From: Methanomassiliicoccaceae archaeon UBA328
Lineage (GTDB): Archaea > Thermoplasmatota > Thermoplasmata > Methanomassiliicoccales > Methanomethylophilaceae
Assembly: GCA_002506905.1 (NCBI GenBank)
Contig: DAYM01000002.1
Span: 3,384-57,768, forward strand
DNA: 54,385 nt
Reading direction: 5' to 3'
A program made the translations under genes and the position numbers. The notes under the pieces are model-generated. The model was given only the letters and a program-made list of their open reading frames with translations. It was not told the DNA's origin and made no database searches. How positions within the stretch are numbered: position 1 is the first letter of the stretch; every line of letters begins with the position of its first letter. Below, piece by piece: positions 23,930 through 32,684 of the stretch.

Positions 23930-24448
23930 ATGGAATCATTAACAGTAATGTTAGGAAAGAAGCAGAAGTCCTCCCCCATCTCGGTCGAGGACGATGTTCT
24001 CTGTATAGACTGCAGGGGCTGCAGGGCAGTTCCCGAGATAAGATCGCCCGACTGCATCAGATGTATCGTCAGGTGCATATCGCAGAGCGGAAATGCAGAG
24101 AGGATAAAGCTCAGGACCAGCAGGGACCTGGAAATATCGGGCCCTGCGGCAGAGATACTCTGCGAACTTTCATTTTTGGACAGGACCGCAGACAATATGA
24201 ACGGACACAACAAGCCGCGTTCCTGCGCAAACTGCGAATACAGCTGCGACAGGATCTTTGATATCGCATGGCAGGGATTCCCGGATCCGTATTTCGAGTC
24301 TGCCAGAGGCAAACTGATGAGATTCAGGGCCGAGGACCAGATGTGTTCGACATGTCTTCAGAAGACCTACCGCGCATTGGACCAGGCCGAGCTCGGCCTC
24401 AAGAACATAAAGAAGAAGGCGGCCCTCACAGCGGCAAGGGGGAGATGA
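23930..24448 (+). CDS. Cysteine-rich protein leading a pilus/secretion motor operon
   Basis: A 172-residue soluble protein with 15 cysteines in several clusters: CIDCRGCR (about 25-32), DCIRCIVRC (about 41-49), CANCEYSC (about 99-106), CSTC (about 139-142), plus a lone one. The spacing suggests Fe-S or zinc sites, not disulfides. No signal peptide. It is followed after 1 nt by the secretion ATPase gene and so likely acts with it. I know of no named family; a redox or metal switch for the pilus motor is speculative. A TATA-like CATATACC lies 27 nt upstream of the ATG. Confidence 0.75.
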   Translation: MESLTVMLGKKQKSSPISVEDDVLCIDCRGCRAVPEIRSPDCIRCIVRCISQSGNAERIKLRTSRDLEISGPAAEILCELSFLDRTADNMNGHNKPRSCANCEYSCDRIFDIAWQGFPDPYFESARGKLMRFRAEDQMCSTCLQKTYRALDQAELGLKNIKKKAALTAARGR

Positions 24449-24449
24449 G

Positions 24450-26468
24450 ATGGCCCGTATACTTCCCGCTATCAGAGGTTTCATCTCTAAGGGATCGCAG
24501 CCCTATCCCGACGGCGATTATGTGAGTTCCAACGGAATGCTGATCCTCAATGATTACAGCGACGCAGATAATCTGAATTACCACAGGAACAAGAAGGATT
24601 CCCCTATCCTCAGACCCGGATTATGGAAGGCCGGAAACCGCGAACCCATCGACCGCGGAGGATTTGATGATGCATTTTACGATGAGGACATACGCGATGA
24701 GGAACCGTATCCCGAGCCGGAATCTGTCAGAGAGCCGGTCGGCAGAGGCCCCGTCATCATAAACCCCCGGGATACTCCGGAGAAAGTATCGGATGTAAGG
24801 ACCAGGAATTACCTCAACCGTCAGTCCTCCGGATCGTTCATGGACGATTTCTACAGAATAGCCGAGAACAATACAAGGACGAAGCCGATCTATGCAGATT
24901 GTTGGCTTATTGGAAAGAGAACGGAATTGGAAAAGGTCGCGGAATATGACACTCCGAGCGGAAAGGTCCTCATCGGTATCGCACCGGACGGAGAGATGGA
25001 ATACAATCTCCTTCCCAATGAATACCTCCATCCGGATTCCCTCAACGCCATCATCGGTGCGACCATCGACAGCGTCAGAGAGAGTTTCAGGAAGAACGGG
25101 GGAAGGCTTGACAGGTCCTCCGTCACGAGTATGGCAAGAGGCATCCTCATGGATTCCTCGGATACGATCGAGGCCGTTTACGGAAGCGATACATGCAATC
25201 TTGAGGCCGCCATCGGTGAGATATGCGATATCGTTTACAGATACACCGTAGGTCTCGGCATATTCGATACGCTTTTGGCCGATTCCAAGCTGGAAGACAT
25301 CTACATCGATGCTCCCTGCGACAAGAACCGTATTCACGTCACAATGAACGGCATCGCCGGTGTGAACTCCCATATCCGCTGCAGGACAAACCTCATCGTG
25401 GACAGGAAGGAGGTCATGAATCTGATCAACGTCCTGAAGAGGGAGAGCGGACTTCCTTTCTGTGAATCCAACCCTATTTTGGAGACCGATATGAGCATGC
25501 ATGATGCAAGGGCGACCGTCGTGGGATTTCCTATGAGCCCCAACGGGGACGCGGTAGCCATCAGAAAGCATTCTTCCCGCCCCTGGACACTTACAAGGCT
25601 TATCGCCAACGGGACCATAGACGCAAAGACCGCCGGTCTTCTGTCATTCCTTGTGGACAACCGCGTAACCTTCCTGGTGTGCGGAGCAAGGGGAGCCGGA
25701 AAGAGTTCGCTTCTTTCCGCTTTGCTTTTCGAGTTCCCTCTTTCGCAGAGGATACTCACCATCGAGGATACGCTAGAGCTTCCCGGAGAGATGATGAGAA
25801 GGATGGGATACAAGGTGCAGTCCATGCTCATAGACGACAGGATGAGCGGCAGCGACCTTTCCAGGGCAGATGAGGCGCTCAGGGTATCTCTCAGGATGGG
25901 AGAATCCGCGATCATCCTCGGAGAGGTCAGGGGAGAAGAGGCGAAGACCCTCTATCAGAGCATGAGGACCGGCCGTGCGGGAAGTTCCATCATGGGAACG
26001 ATCCACGGAGATTCCGCTCAGACCGTCTACGAACGTGTTGTACATGACATGAATATCTCTCCCGAGGCATTCATGGCGACCGAGGTCCTGATAACATTGG
26101 GAACGGTCCGCGACAGGAGGACGGGCAATCAGATAAGGAAGATGAACGAGGTCGTTGCCACCGACACGACCCCCGGGACCTTCATAGACATCACACAGAA
26201 CGACAAGCTGTTCGGTTCCCCGATGATGTGCCGTGTGCTCTCGACATCCCAGCTTTCCAAGGCGGAGGCTGTGAAAGAGATGAGGGCCAGAGGAATGATC
26301 AGGGCATATCTCGCCGATGTCGGTAACAATTACGGCGAGGAATACTTCGATCCCGAATGGATAGCACTTTCAAACGATCTCATAGCCAAGAACAGAGGCG
26401 GAACGGCAGATGACATGCTCAGAGCATTCAAGGAAAGATTCCGTTCGATGACAGGAGTGGGTGAGTGA
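24450..26468 (+). CDS. Type II/IV secretion or pilus assembly ATPase (TadA/GspE/VirB11-like)
   Basis: A 672-residue motor ATPase. Residues about 1-130 are a charged, Pro-rich family-specific leader. About 140-390 is the N-terminal domain with LEDIYIDAP (secretion-ATPase motif). About 400-600 is the RecA-like core with Walker A GARGAGKSSLL, an Asp box ILTIEDTLELP, Walker B AIILGEVRGEEA and His box GTIHGDSAQTV. Unlike ArlI it lacks an arl neighbourhood, and unlike bacterial PilB it lacks a tetracysteine zinc site. It is followed by a TadC/GspF platform gene, the minimal core of an archaeal type IV pilus or related fibre. Pilin-like candidates are at 5.5-6.7 and 20.7-21.5 kb. Confidence 0.93.
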   Translation: MARILPAIRGFISKGSQPYPDGDYVSSNGMLILNDYSDADNLNYHRNKKDSPILRPGLWKAGNREPIDRGGFDDAFYDEDIRDEEPYPEPESVREPVGRGPVIINPRDTPEKVSDVRTRNYLNRQSSGSFMDDFYRIAENNTRTKPIYADCWLIGKRTELEKVAEYDTPSGKVLIGIAPDGEMEYNLLPNEYLHPDSLNAIIGATIDSVRESFRKNGGRLDRSSVTSMARGILMDSSDTIEAVYGSDTCNLEAAIGEICDIVYRYTVGLGIFDTLLADSKLEDIYIDAPCDKNRIHVTMNGIAGVNSHIRCRTNLIVDRKEVMNLINVLKRESGLPFCESNPILETDMSMHDARATVVGFPMSPNGDAVAIRKHSSRPWTLTRLIANGTIDAKTAGLLSFLVDNRVTFLVCGARGAGKSSLLSALLFEFPLSQRILTIEDTLELPGEMMRRMGYKVQSMLIDDRMSGSDLSRADEALRVSLRMGESAIILGEVRGEEAKTLYQSMRTGRAGSSIMGTIHGDSAQTVYERVVHDMNISPEAFMATEVLITLGTVRDRRTGNQIRKMNEVVATDTTPGTFIDITQNDKLFGSPMMCRVLSTSQLSKAEAVKEMRARGMIRAYLADVGNNYGEEYFDPEWIALSNDLIAKNRGGTADDMLRAFKERFRSMTGVGE

Positions 26469-26469
26469 G

Positions 26470-27882
26470 ATGTTCGCATCCTCCAAGAAGACGGTCAAGG
26501 ATCCGAAGTATCTTCTGAACGAGGGACCGACGGTCATCGGAATGATGTCCGTCGTGATCGACAGCGGAGGTTCGCTGGACACTGCGGTAAGGAATGTCTC
26601 GCGTGACGGACCCCGCGGTGCAAGACCTCTGTTCAAGAGCGTCGTCTATGATGCGGATACAAGACAGATCCCGGACATCAAGGCAGGTCTCACATCCGCC
26701 ATATCCTCGCTTCCGGAATCCCTGTCCGCGTTCAGGCGTTCACTTCACATGGTGATAGCCGCATCGGAATCCAACGATGCCAACGAAAGGGCCAGGATGC
26801 TGAAGGATGCATCCGATATCTCCATTGCCGGTCTCAAGGAGACGGGAGAGACATACAGTTCTTCGCTGAACACTCCCTGTATGGTGGTCTTCGCTTTGGG
26901 TATCATGGTCCCCATGGTCCTCATGTCCATCCTGCCGATGCTCAACATCGGAGGGATGTTCGGCGGAACACCGATAGATTCCAATCTGGTATCCATTCTG
27001 ACCCTGGCAGGTATCCCCGCCGTCATCGTGACGACGATCCTCGGTGTGAAGGAGAAGAATCCCTTCATGCTGCCTGTGTCGGGTTCATTCGATATCAAGT
27101 ACATCATCCCCTTTGTGATAGCGATCCCTGCCGCATTTGCCATCTACTCGTATACGGGAAAGGTCGATACGGCTGTCATCATCTCCACATCTGTCTCCGG
27201 ACTTCTGGTGTTCGCATCGATGTATCCCGAGGTCAGAAAGGAGAAGCTGAGGGCCAAACAGGAAAGGTATCTGAAGGATTCGGTCTTCGAATTGGGAAAC
27301 AGGCTGATCTCCGGCGAGAACTTCGAGACCGCATTGGTATCGGCTATCGCAGTAAGGTCCGAATGCGCATCGCTTGCCGAATCCATGAAGAGGGAGCTGA
27401 TGATGTCCAGAGGCGACAACTGTGCCGCTATCAGGACTGCGATCGGAAACATATCCCCCTTCGTGGCAGACCTCCTCTGCGACATATGCAGGTGCTCGGT
27501 CAAGGATATCAGGGACGCGGGACGTCTTGCCATATCCGTCGGAAGACAGCTTCAGGACCAGGAAACGGTCAGGAAGAGCATCGGAAACAAGCTGAAGAGC
27601 ATGGTCGATATGATGACCGGTACTGCAATGGTGTTCGCACCTCTGGTTCTCGGTATGAGTGTTTCCATGCTCGGTCCGCTTACCGAAATAATGGACGGGG
27701 CGGACATGAGCGGAACATCGATCACTCTTTCCGTGTATCTGGCGGAACTGTGCATACTGATCTCGTTCCTGACCGCTTACCTGAACGGAAAGCCGGAACC
27801 CAAGGAGATCGTCTACCGTATCGGTATGATGCTCCCGGTGGCAATGATGGTGTTCCTGGTGTGTACCAGGATATCATTTTGA
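26470..27882 (+). CDS. Pilus/secretion platform protein (TadC/GspF family)
   Basis: An integral membrane partner of the ATPase upstream, about 470 residues, with two GspF-like halves. Residues about 1-220 end in hydrophobic segments (MVVFALGIMVPMVLMSI; LVSILTLAGIPAVIVTTIL), about 205-260 adds two more spans (YIIPFVIAIPAAFAIYSY; AVIISTSVSGLLVFASMY). Residues 260-380 form a cytoplasmic helical domain (LGNRLISGENFETALVSA, the GspF signature), and four C-terminal spans follow. The ATG at 26470 follows the ATPase stop by 1 nt and is preceded by GGAGTGGGTGAG; an overlapping GTG (26461) is an alternative. This TadB/TadC-like fused architecture is typical of archaeal ArlJ/PilC-type proteins. Confidence 0.9.
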   Translation: MFASSKKTVKDPKYLLNEGPTVIGMMSVVIDSGGSLDTAVRNVSRDGPRGARPLFKSVVYDADTRQIPDIKAGLTSAISSLPESLSAFRRSLHMVIAASESNDANERARMLKDASDISIAGLKETGETYSSSLNTPCMVVFALGIMVPMVLMSILPMLNIGGMFGGTPIDSNLVSILTLAGIPAVIVTTILGVKEKNPFMLPVSGSFDIKYIIPFVIAIPAAFAIYSYTGKVDTAVIISTSVSGLLVFASMYPEVRKEKLRAKQERYLKDSVFELGNRLISGENFETALVSAIAVRSECASLAESMKRELMMSRGDNCAAIRTAIGNISPFVADLLCDICRCSVKDIRDAGRLAISVGRQLQDQETVRKSIGNKLKSMVDMMTGTAMVFAPLVLGMSVSMLGPLTEIMDGADMSGTSITLSVYLAELCILISFLTAYLNGKPEPKEIVYRIGMMLPVAMMVFLVCTRISF

Positions 27883-27887
27883 AAAAC

Positions 27888-27899
27888 GGGGGAGACCCC
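27888..27899. terminator. Short GC hairpin between convergent genes
   Basis: GGGG and CCCC pair around GAGA, 6 nt after the platform-protein stop and 3 nt before the TetR gene's stop. Weak evidence of a shared transcript end. Confidence 0.35.
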
Positions 27900-27902
27900 A
27901 CC

Positions 27903-28616
27903 TTATTCATCTTTTATGTTTTCTGTCGAAACAAGGAATCTGTTGATGATCATCGGGATGTATTCGAGCGTGAGCTTGTTCACGGTGGCTTCCACAACGG
28001 CATCTATGTTCTCCATGGGGAGGTCGAACAGGGCACAGAATGTCTTCAGCAGGACCTTGAGCTCCTTAGAATATCCCTTATGGGGGTTGTAGCGGTAATC
28101 AGATGCGAAACTTCCAAGTTCACCGACGACGGCCAGCATGTTGCGTCTGACATCGTCCTTCTTGATGGGGATGGATGCGAAATCACTGAAGCTCATGATC
28201 CATTCGCATTTCATCCTGTGGATCTCCAGCATGATGTTCCTGGAGCGGTGTCCCTCATCGATAATCTGTGCTATCTTCTTGTTGCTGGAGACAGCCAGAA
28301 GTTCGAGGGCCAGAGGGAACGCCAATGCGCTGACGACATCTGCATTCGAATCGAATTGTTCGCGGAACAGGTCGAAGGCCGATCCGTAGATCACAACAAA
28401 ACACTCTCTGAGGATGTCATATTTGTCTTCGAAGAGATTGTAGATGCTGCCTACCTTCATTCCGGTGGCATTCTCTATGTCTTTGATCGTGGTATTGTCA
28501 TATCCCTTTTCGAGAAAGATCGGGATGACCTCTGCCGCGATCGTCCTCTTTGCCTTGTCCCTTTTTGCAAGGACAAGGGAACTCGTATGCTTCGGCTCGG
28601 CTTCGTTAGTTGCCAT
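27903..28616 (-). CDS. TetR/AcrR-family transcriptional regulator
   Basis: A 237-residue protein with an N-terminal TetR helix-turn-helix (about 20-70): AAEVIPIFLEKGYDNTTIKDIENATGMKVGSIYNLFEDKYDIL. The C-terminal 165 residues are all-helical, the usual ligand/dimer domain, with no recognisable ligand. Bacterial-type regulators of this kind normally repress a neighbouring gene and bind their own promoter. An inverted repeat 50-73 nt upstream of the ATG is a candidate operator, and the divergent DUF2085 membrane protein is the obvious target to test. Confidence 0.93.
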   Translation of the reverse strand: MATNEAEPKHTSSLVLAKRDKAKRTIAAEVIPIFLEKGYDNTTIKDIENATGMKVGSIYNLFEDKYDILRECFVVIYGSAFDLFREQFDSNADVVSALAFPLALELLAVSSNKKIAQIIDEGHRSRNIMLEIHRMKCEWIMSFSDFASIPIKKDDVRRNMLAVVGELGSFASDYRYNPHKGYSKELKVLLKTFCALFDLPMENIDAVVEATVNKLTLEYIPMIINRFLVSTENIKDE

Positions 28617-28665
28617 ACATATCAGATTGGATTATGTGATATCCTGCCTTGAAGGTTTTGATTTT

Positions 28666-28689
28666 TTGAATTAATTAAATAATATTCAA
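28666..28689. promoter_or_regulatory. Candidate TetR operator (inverted repeat)
   Basis: TTGAAT (28666-28671) and ATTCAA (28684-28689) are perfect arms around a 12-bp AT-rich centre that contains TTAATTAAAT, a likely BRE/TATA for the regulator gene. It lies in the 147-nt gap between tetR and the DUF2085 gene, so binding could control both. Confidence 0.4.
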
Positions 28690-28763
28690 TTTTTTTGTGG
28701 ATCGCGCCATACATATGAAGTTATTGAGCATGGGATTTTATCGAAGGTTGACCATCGGGTATT

Positions 28764-29294
28764 GTGAATGTATACTCCCTGTACAGGATATTCCTTCTGC
28801 TGATGGTACTGACAGTTGCAGCATGCATATCGATCCCGGCGTTCTATCCGTACGGTACCTTTGTTCATCTCGACGGCATCGCGGGTGCGATCGATCACGC
28901 AGACCTTTGGATGTCTATGGATCCGCTGTCCGCCATAGTGTACGGGATGGGGGACCTGTTCTGCCATCAGGAGATGGCCAGATCATTCATCGTCAACGGT
29001 TCTCAGATGCCTTTCTGCATAAGGGACATCTCGATCTTCATAGGCATCATAATATCTATGGCGGCATGGGAGGTCATGCAGCTTTATGTCGATCCTCTAA
29101 GCAGGAAGGTCCTGATCACGGCGTTCATCCTGATATTCATAATGGCGGCGGATTGGGCCGTCGGACAGCATACGGACATGTCATCCATGCTTCTCAGGGA
29201 GGCGACGGGCATTCTGGCAGGTCTCGGCATAGGTACCCTGATCAAGGCATATTGCGACCGCAGCTATCAGATCTCCATGGGGATAAGACGGTAA
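28764..29294 (+). CDS. DUF2085-family membrane protein
   Basis: A 176-residue integral membrane protein starting at GTG. Hydrophobic spans lie at about 8-28, 90-108, 120-138 and 150-165. The DUF2085 hallmark is present: DLFCHQEMARSFIVNGSQMPFCIRDISIFIG (about 62-95), with the conserved Cys-His-Gln and a second Cys-x-Arg-Asp. The conserved Cys/His pair facing the membrane suggests metal or redox chemistry, but no function is established. A TATA-like ATTTTATC about 26 nt upstream supports a leaderless GTG start. Divergent from tetR. Confidence 0.85.
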   Translation: MNVYSLYRIFLLLMVLTVAACISIPAFYPYGTFVHLDGIAGAIDHADLWMSMDPLSAIVYGMGDLFCHQEMARSFIVNGSQMPFCIRDISIFIGIIISMAAWEVMQLYVDPLSRKVLITAFILIFIMAADWAVGQHTDMSSMLLREATGILAGLGIGTLIKAYCDRSYQISMGIRR

Positions 29295-29324
29295 CGCTAT
29301 TATCTTAGATATCGATTTGAAATT

Positions 29325-29477
29325 ATGTTCCTCAGATCCAAATATAAGGTTCCTTACAGGATCGCAGAATACGAGAGACACATTCCGGACCATGAAGAGT
29401 ACATCAAGAGGGAGTTCATGGTCGACTCCGAAGGATATGCGACGATCGACATGGTGGACTATGACGGAATGGAATGA
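29325..29477 (+). CDS. 50-residue charged protein overlapping the next gene
   Basis: The short frame MFLRSKYKVPYRIAEYERH... is rich in Arg, Lys, Glu and Asp and ends DYDGME. Codon use looks like its neighbours (NNC/NNG-rich) and it reads sensibly from ATG to TGA. Its last 17 nt overlap the next gene in another frame, a translational-coupling arrangement. In that other frame this region is low-quality, which supports this frame as the coding one. No known family. Confidence 0.6.
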   Translation: MFLRSKYKVPYRIAEYERHIPDHEEYIKREFMVDSEGYATIDMVDYDGME

Positions 29478-29925
29478 TCCCATGTCCTACGGGGATCAGA
29501 GATCCGTTAATTCGGAGATATTCGATTATCTCGGGAGGAAGGCATTCAACATTCCGGTGGAATATCCCATCCGTATCAATGTCAAAGGATCCAAACTTCC
29601 GGAGATGGAAAAGGACAGGATCAAGTCCATGGTCCGCGAGCATTATACTCTCGATCTTTGGGAGCAGAAGATCAATGCAAGAAAGAATTGGCATATCGCC
29701 ATAGGTCTGGCCGTTCTCGGCGCGGTGCTGCTGGTCATCGCATTCGGCATGGACAGGGCGGTCTACGGAGATGTTCTGTCGGAGATGCTGATGATCGTGG
29801 CCACATTCACCTTCTGGGAAGCCGCCGATTATTTCCTTCTTGTGCGTTCGGAGATACAGATACAGAGACTGTACGCAGGTCAGATGGCAACTGCGGACAT
29901 AATCTTCGAAGAAGAAAAGGAATGA
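29461..29925 (+). CDS. Membrane protein with two transmembrane helices, unknown function
   Basis: 154 residues from ATG 29461 (MTEWNDPMSYGDQ...). About 1-80 is a soluble N-terminal domain (beta-rich, RINVKGSKLPEMEKDRIKSMVREHY), then a helix at about 84-103 (WHIAIGLAVLGAVLLVIAFGM) and a second at about 113-132 (EMLMIVATFTFWEAADYFLL), ending in an acidic tail. This pattern recalls uncharacterised membrane proteins near stress or peptidase loci. It overlaps the 50-residue gene by 17 nt and is likely co-translated with it. Convergent with nrdJ. Confidence 0.72.
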   Translation: MTEWNDPMSYGDQRSVNSEIFDYLGRKAFNIPVEYPIRINVKGSKLPEMEKDRIKSMVREHYTLDLWEQKINARKNWHIAIGLAVLGAVLLVIAFGMDRAVYGDVLSEMLMIVATFTFWEAADYFLLVRSEIQIQRLYAGQMATADIIFEEEKE

Positions 29926-29952
29926 GTTTTTAAGTGGTTTGGCGAAGTGCGA

Positions 29953-32202
29953 TCACTCGCACTTTGTCCATCCGCAGGCCTTGCAGATGTTGCAGCCGCC
30001 TTCGAACTGAAGCTCCTCGCCGCACTTGGGGCAGGGGTTCAGGACGACATTCTTGGGGGCGTTCTTGTCCTTGGGGACGAACGGAATTCCGTTGACCTCC
30101 CTCTGCATCTCCTGATACATGTCGATGAGGGCGTATCCGACCGCCATAGGGCAGCAGGATCCCTTGCTTGTATCGTGCTTGGTGAAGTTACGGACGGCGT
30201 ACGAGGGACATGAACCGCAGCTCTTGAGCTGGTCCACGATGGCCTCGATATCACAGCCGCTCCTTGCGGCCAGCGAGATCATCCTTGACAGTCCGATCAT
30301 GAAGTTGTTACATCCGCCGGTGGATCCCTTGTTGAGATAGGCCTCGAGAAGTTCGCCGGTGTGGGGATCGAAGAATGCGGTACAGTGAAGACTTCCGCAT
30401 CCCGTCATGAGCTTTCTCTTCTTTCCGACGACATCGTCTGCGACGTTCTCGACGAATCCCCTCTTGGGTTTATCCTTGGGGAGCGAGGATGCGACCTCCT
30501 GCTTCTTCTTCTCTTCCTTCTCCTTGGGTGAAAGGATACCGAGACGCTTGCATCCGTCCCTGAACACGGTCACACCTTTGCAGCCTATCTCCCAGGCGTA
30601 CATGTAAAGGTCGAAGACCTCGTTCTCGGGGAACGAATTGGGCAGGTTCACGGTGGAGCTGATGGACGCATCGATATGCATCTGCCAGGTTCCCTGCTGT
30701 TTAAGACGCTGTTTGTAGTCAAGGTTCTGAGCCGTTACGAAGAACGGAGGCAGCTCGGCATCATCGGTGATGTTGTGCGCTTCCATGTACTCTTTGACAA
30801 CGGGTGTGTACACCTTGTAGAAATCATCATGTCCGGAGAGGGACACGGTCCTTCTCTCGTAGTAATTTGCGAATATGGGCTCTATTCCGCCGGAGATACC
30901 GAGCATTGTCGAGAGTGTTCCGGTAGGTGCGATGGTGAGCAGCTGCGAGTTCCTTATTCCGTACTTCTCGACGAGTTCTTTGGTCTCCGGGGACGCGTTG
31001 TAGATGAAGTAAGGTGAGGCCATAAGCTGTTCGATGTTGCACTTGGGGAACTTTCCGCGTTCCTTTGCGAGGAGGGCGGAGGTCTTGAGGGCCTCATCGG
31101 CCATGACGAATCCGATCTTGTCGCAGTAGTCCATCGCTTCTTTGGAACCGTATGTGAGTTCGAGTTTGATGAGCATGTCCGCAAGTCCCATGATTCCGAG
31201 TCCGATCTGCCTCCAGTCGTTGACGGAATCCCTCTGTTCCTGCAACGGGTGAAGCGGAAGTCCCTCTTCGAGGACATCATTGAGGCCTCTGACGCAGATG
31301 GCGACGGCCTCCCTGAATCCTTCCAGGTCGAACTCCTTTCCTTTGACGAAAGCGGCAAGGTTTATGCTTCCGAGGAGACAGCTTCCTCCTGCCGGAAGGG
31401 GTTCTTCCGCACAGGGGTTGGTCCCTGCATAATGATAGTTGGGGAATTCGCTGAGGAGATTCCAGGACTCGATCCTGTCCCAGAAAAGACATCCGGGCTC
31501 TCCGTAATCCCAGTTCGCATAGCACATCTTCTTGAAGAATTCGAATGCGCTGAGCTGTTTGACGACCTTGGAGTCCGTTTCGGGGCGCTGGAAGCTCTGT
31601 TCGAACGTTTTTTTGTTCTTCACAGCCTCCATGAATTTGTCGGTCATGCGGATCGACATGTTGGCCTTGGTGGCCCTTTCAACATCGGTCTTGACGGACA
31701 TGAACTCTTCGAGGTCGGGGTGTTCGCATGAGATCGTGAGCATGAGCGCGCCTCTTCTTCCGTGCTGACCGATAAGGCCGGTGACCATAGAGTAGAGGTC
31801 TGTGAACGATACTGCACCGGAGGTTTCCGATGCGGTGTTGTTGATCTTGGCACCTCTCGGCGCAAGTTTGGAGAGATCGATACCGACGCCTCCGCCGTAA
31901 CTGAATGTTCTGGCGAGTTTTCCGGCCGTTTCGAAAATGGATTCTATGGAATCTTCTGGCGGTGTGACAACGTAACAGTTGGACAATGTTACCTTGAGTC
32001 CTGTCTTCTGAAGTCCTCTGTTTGCGAGGATCCTTCCCCCGAACAGGAACTTCTTTTGTATGATCATATCTTTGATATCCGAATCTCCGCTGCTTACGCG
32101 GTCAAGCCACTGATCGAAGGTCTCTCCGCTGTAACAGTACTTCTTCTGCCAAATATCAATTCCCAGTTTATTGTCTTCGCCCAACCACTGTTCGACTTCC
32201 AT
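29953..32202 (-). CDS. nrdJ: Adenosylcobalamin-dependent (class II) ribonucleotide reductase
   Basis: A 749-residue reductase making deoxyribonucleotides with a B12-derived thiyl radical, not requiring oxygen. Landmarks: LSNCYVV (first redox cysteine, about 75), TNPCAEEPL (active-site Asn, radical Cys and Glu, about 260-268), GRRGALM and the glycine-rich TFSYGGGVGIDLS. A C-terminal TSCPD domain (about 600-700, KGSTGGCNNFMIGLSRM...SCGSCPSYAVRN) and a terminal CPKCGEEL...CNICKACGW zinc ribbon (about 728-747) act in reducing the active site. The ATG at 32202 is preceded by GTGAG; a TTG five codons upstream is an alternative. No separate radical subunit gene is needed or seen. Confidence 0.96.
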   Translation of the reverse strand: MEVEQWLGEDNKLGIDIWQKKYCYSGETFDQWLDRVSSGDSDIKDMIIQKKFLFGGRILANRGLQKTGLKVTLSNCYVVTPPEDSIESIFETAGKLARTFSYGGGVGIDLSKLAPRGAKINNTASETSGAVSFTDLYSMVTGLIGQHGRRGALMLTISCEHPDLEEFMSVKTDVERATKANMSIRMTDKFMEAVKNKKTFEQSFQRPETDSKVVKQLSAFEFFKKMCYANWDYGEPGCLFWDRIESWNLLSEFPNYHYAGTNPCAEEPLPAGGSCLLGSINLAAFVKGKEFDLEGFREAVAICVRGLNDVLEEGLPLHPLQEQRDSVNDWRQIGLGIMGLADMLIKLELTYGSKEAMDYCDKIGFVMADEALKTSALLAKERGKFPKCNIEQLMASPYFIYNASPETKELVEKYGIRNSQLLTIAPTGTLSTMLGISGGIEPIFANYYERRTVSLSGHDDFYKVYTPVVKEYMEAHNITDDAELPPFFVTAQNLDYKQRLKQQGTWQMHIDASISSTVNLPNSFPENEVFDLYMYAWEIGCKGVTVFRDGCKRLGILSPKEKEEKKKQEVASSLPKDKPKRGFVENVADDVVGKKRKLMTGCGSLHCTAFFDPHTGELLEAYLNKGSTGGCNNFMIGLSRMISLAARSGCDIEAIVDQLKSCGSCPSYAVRNFTKHDTSKGSCCPMAVGYALIDMYQEMQREVNGIPFVPKDKNAPKNVVLNPCPKCGEELQFEGGCNICKACGWTKCE

Positions 32203-32684
32203 TTTCTCACTGCTCAACGAGGCATGGAAAGGGCAGATTAAAAACTTTGGTTGGTAACTTTTTGGATGTTAAAATTGTTTATCTGGACAGTTTGTCGTAA
32301 TATCATAACACTCGTATGAATCTCGTTTTTTGTGGATGCATAAAAGCATCCATCTTTACTGCGGGCTCTGGGTCTTTTTAGCGGTATTCGCAGTTGGATG
32401 GATACATGTTTCGAACGGTCTGAAAAACCGCGCCTATCAAAAACACACATCATTTAATATGTTCCGCCCTTTCGCAGATTTTCATCCGAAAATAATGTTC
32501 CCGACATGTGAAATAACAGGGGAATGATATTCAACGATCTTGCAGAAACCCCCTTGCGCGACCGTCGGCAGATGATCCCGCATACGGGAATTTTCAACCA
32601 ACGATGTTGTTGGATGTCCCTTTATTCCCACCATTTCCTGGTTGGTCGGTCATGACTTTAAACGCAGTATCATTCGCAGCTGCT
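32203..32684. other. Gene-free region upstream of nrdJ and the small CxxC gene
   Basis: These 482 nt hold no convincing gene. They contain the nrdJ promoter near its left end, repeated GGTTGGT/ACCAAC words (around 32247, 32598 and 32640), and a perfect hairpin at 32333-32352 (TGGATGC/GCATCCA around ATAAAA). No B12-riboswitch box was recognised despite the B12-dependent enzyme. The right end has a TATA-like CTTTAAAC at about 32656-32663 that fits the 29-residue gene. Confidence 0.5.
32333..32352. repeat. Perfect 7-bp inverted repeat with an ATAAAA centre
   Basis: TGGATGC and GCATCCA flank ATAAAA, about 130 nt upstream of nrdJ. The AT centre could be a TATA box masked by a dimeric regulator, or the element may fold as an RNA hairpin in the nrdJ leader. 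Confidence 0.4.
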
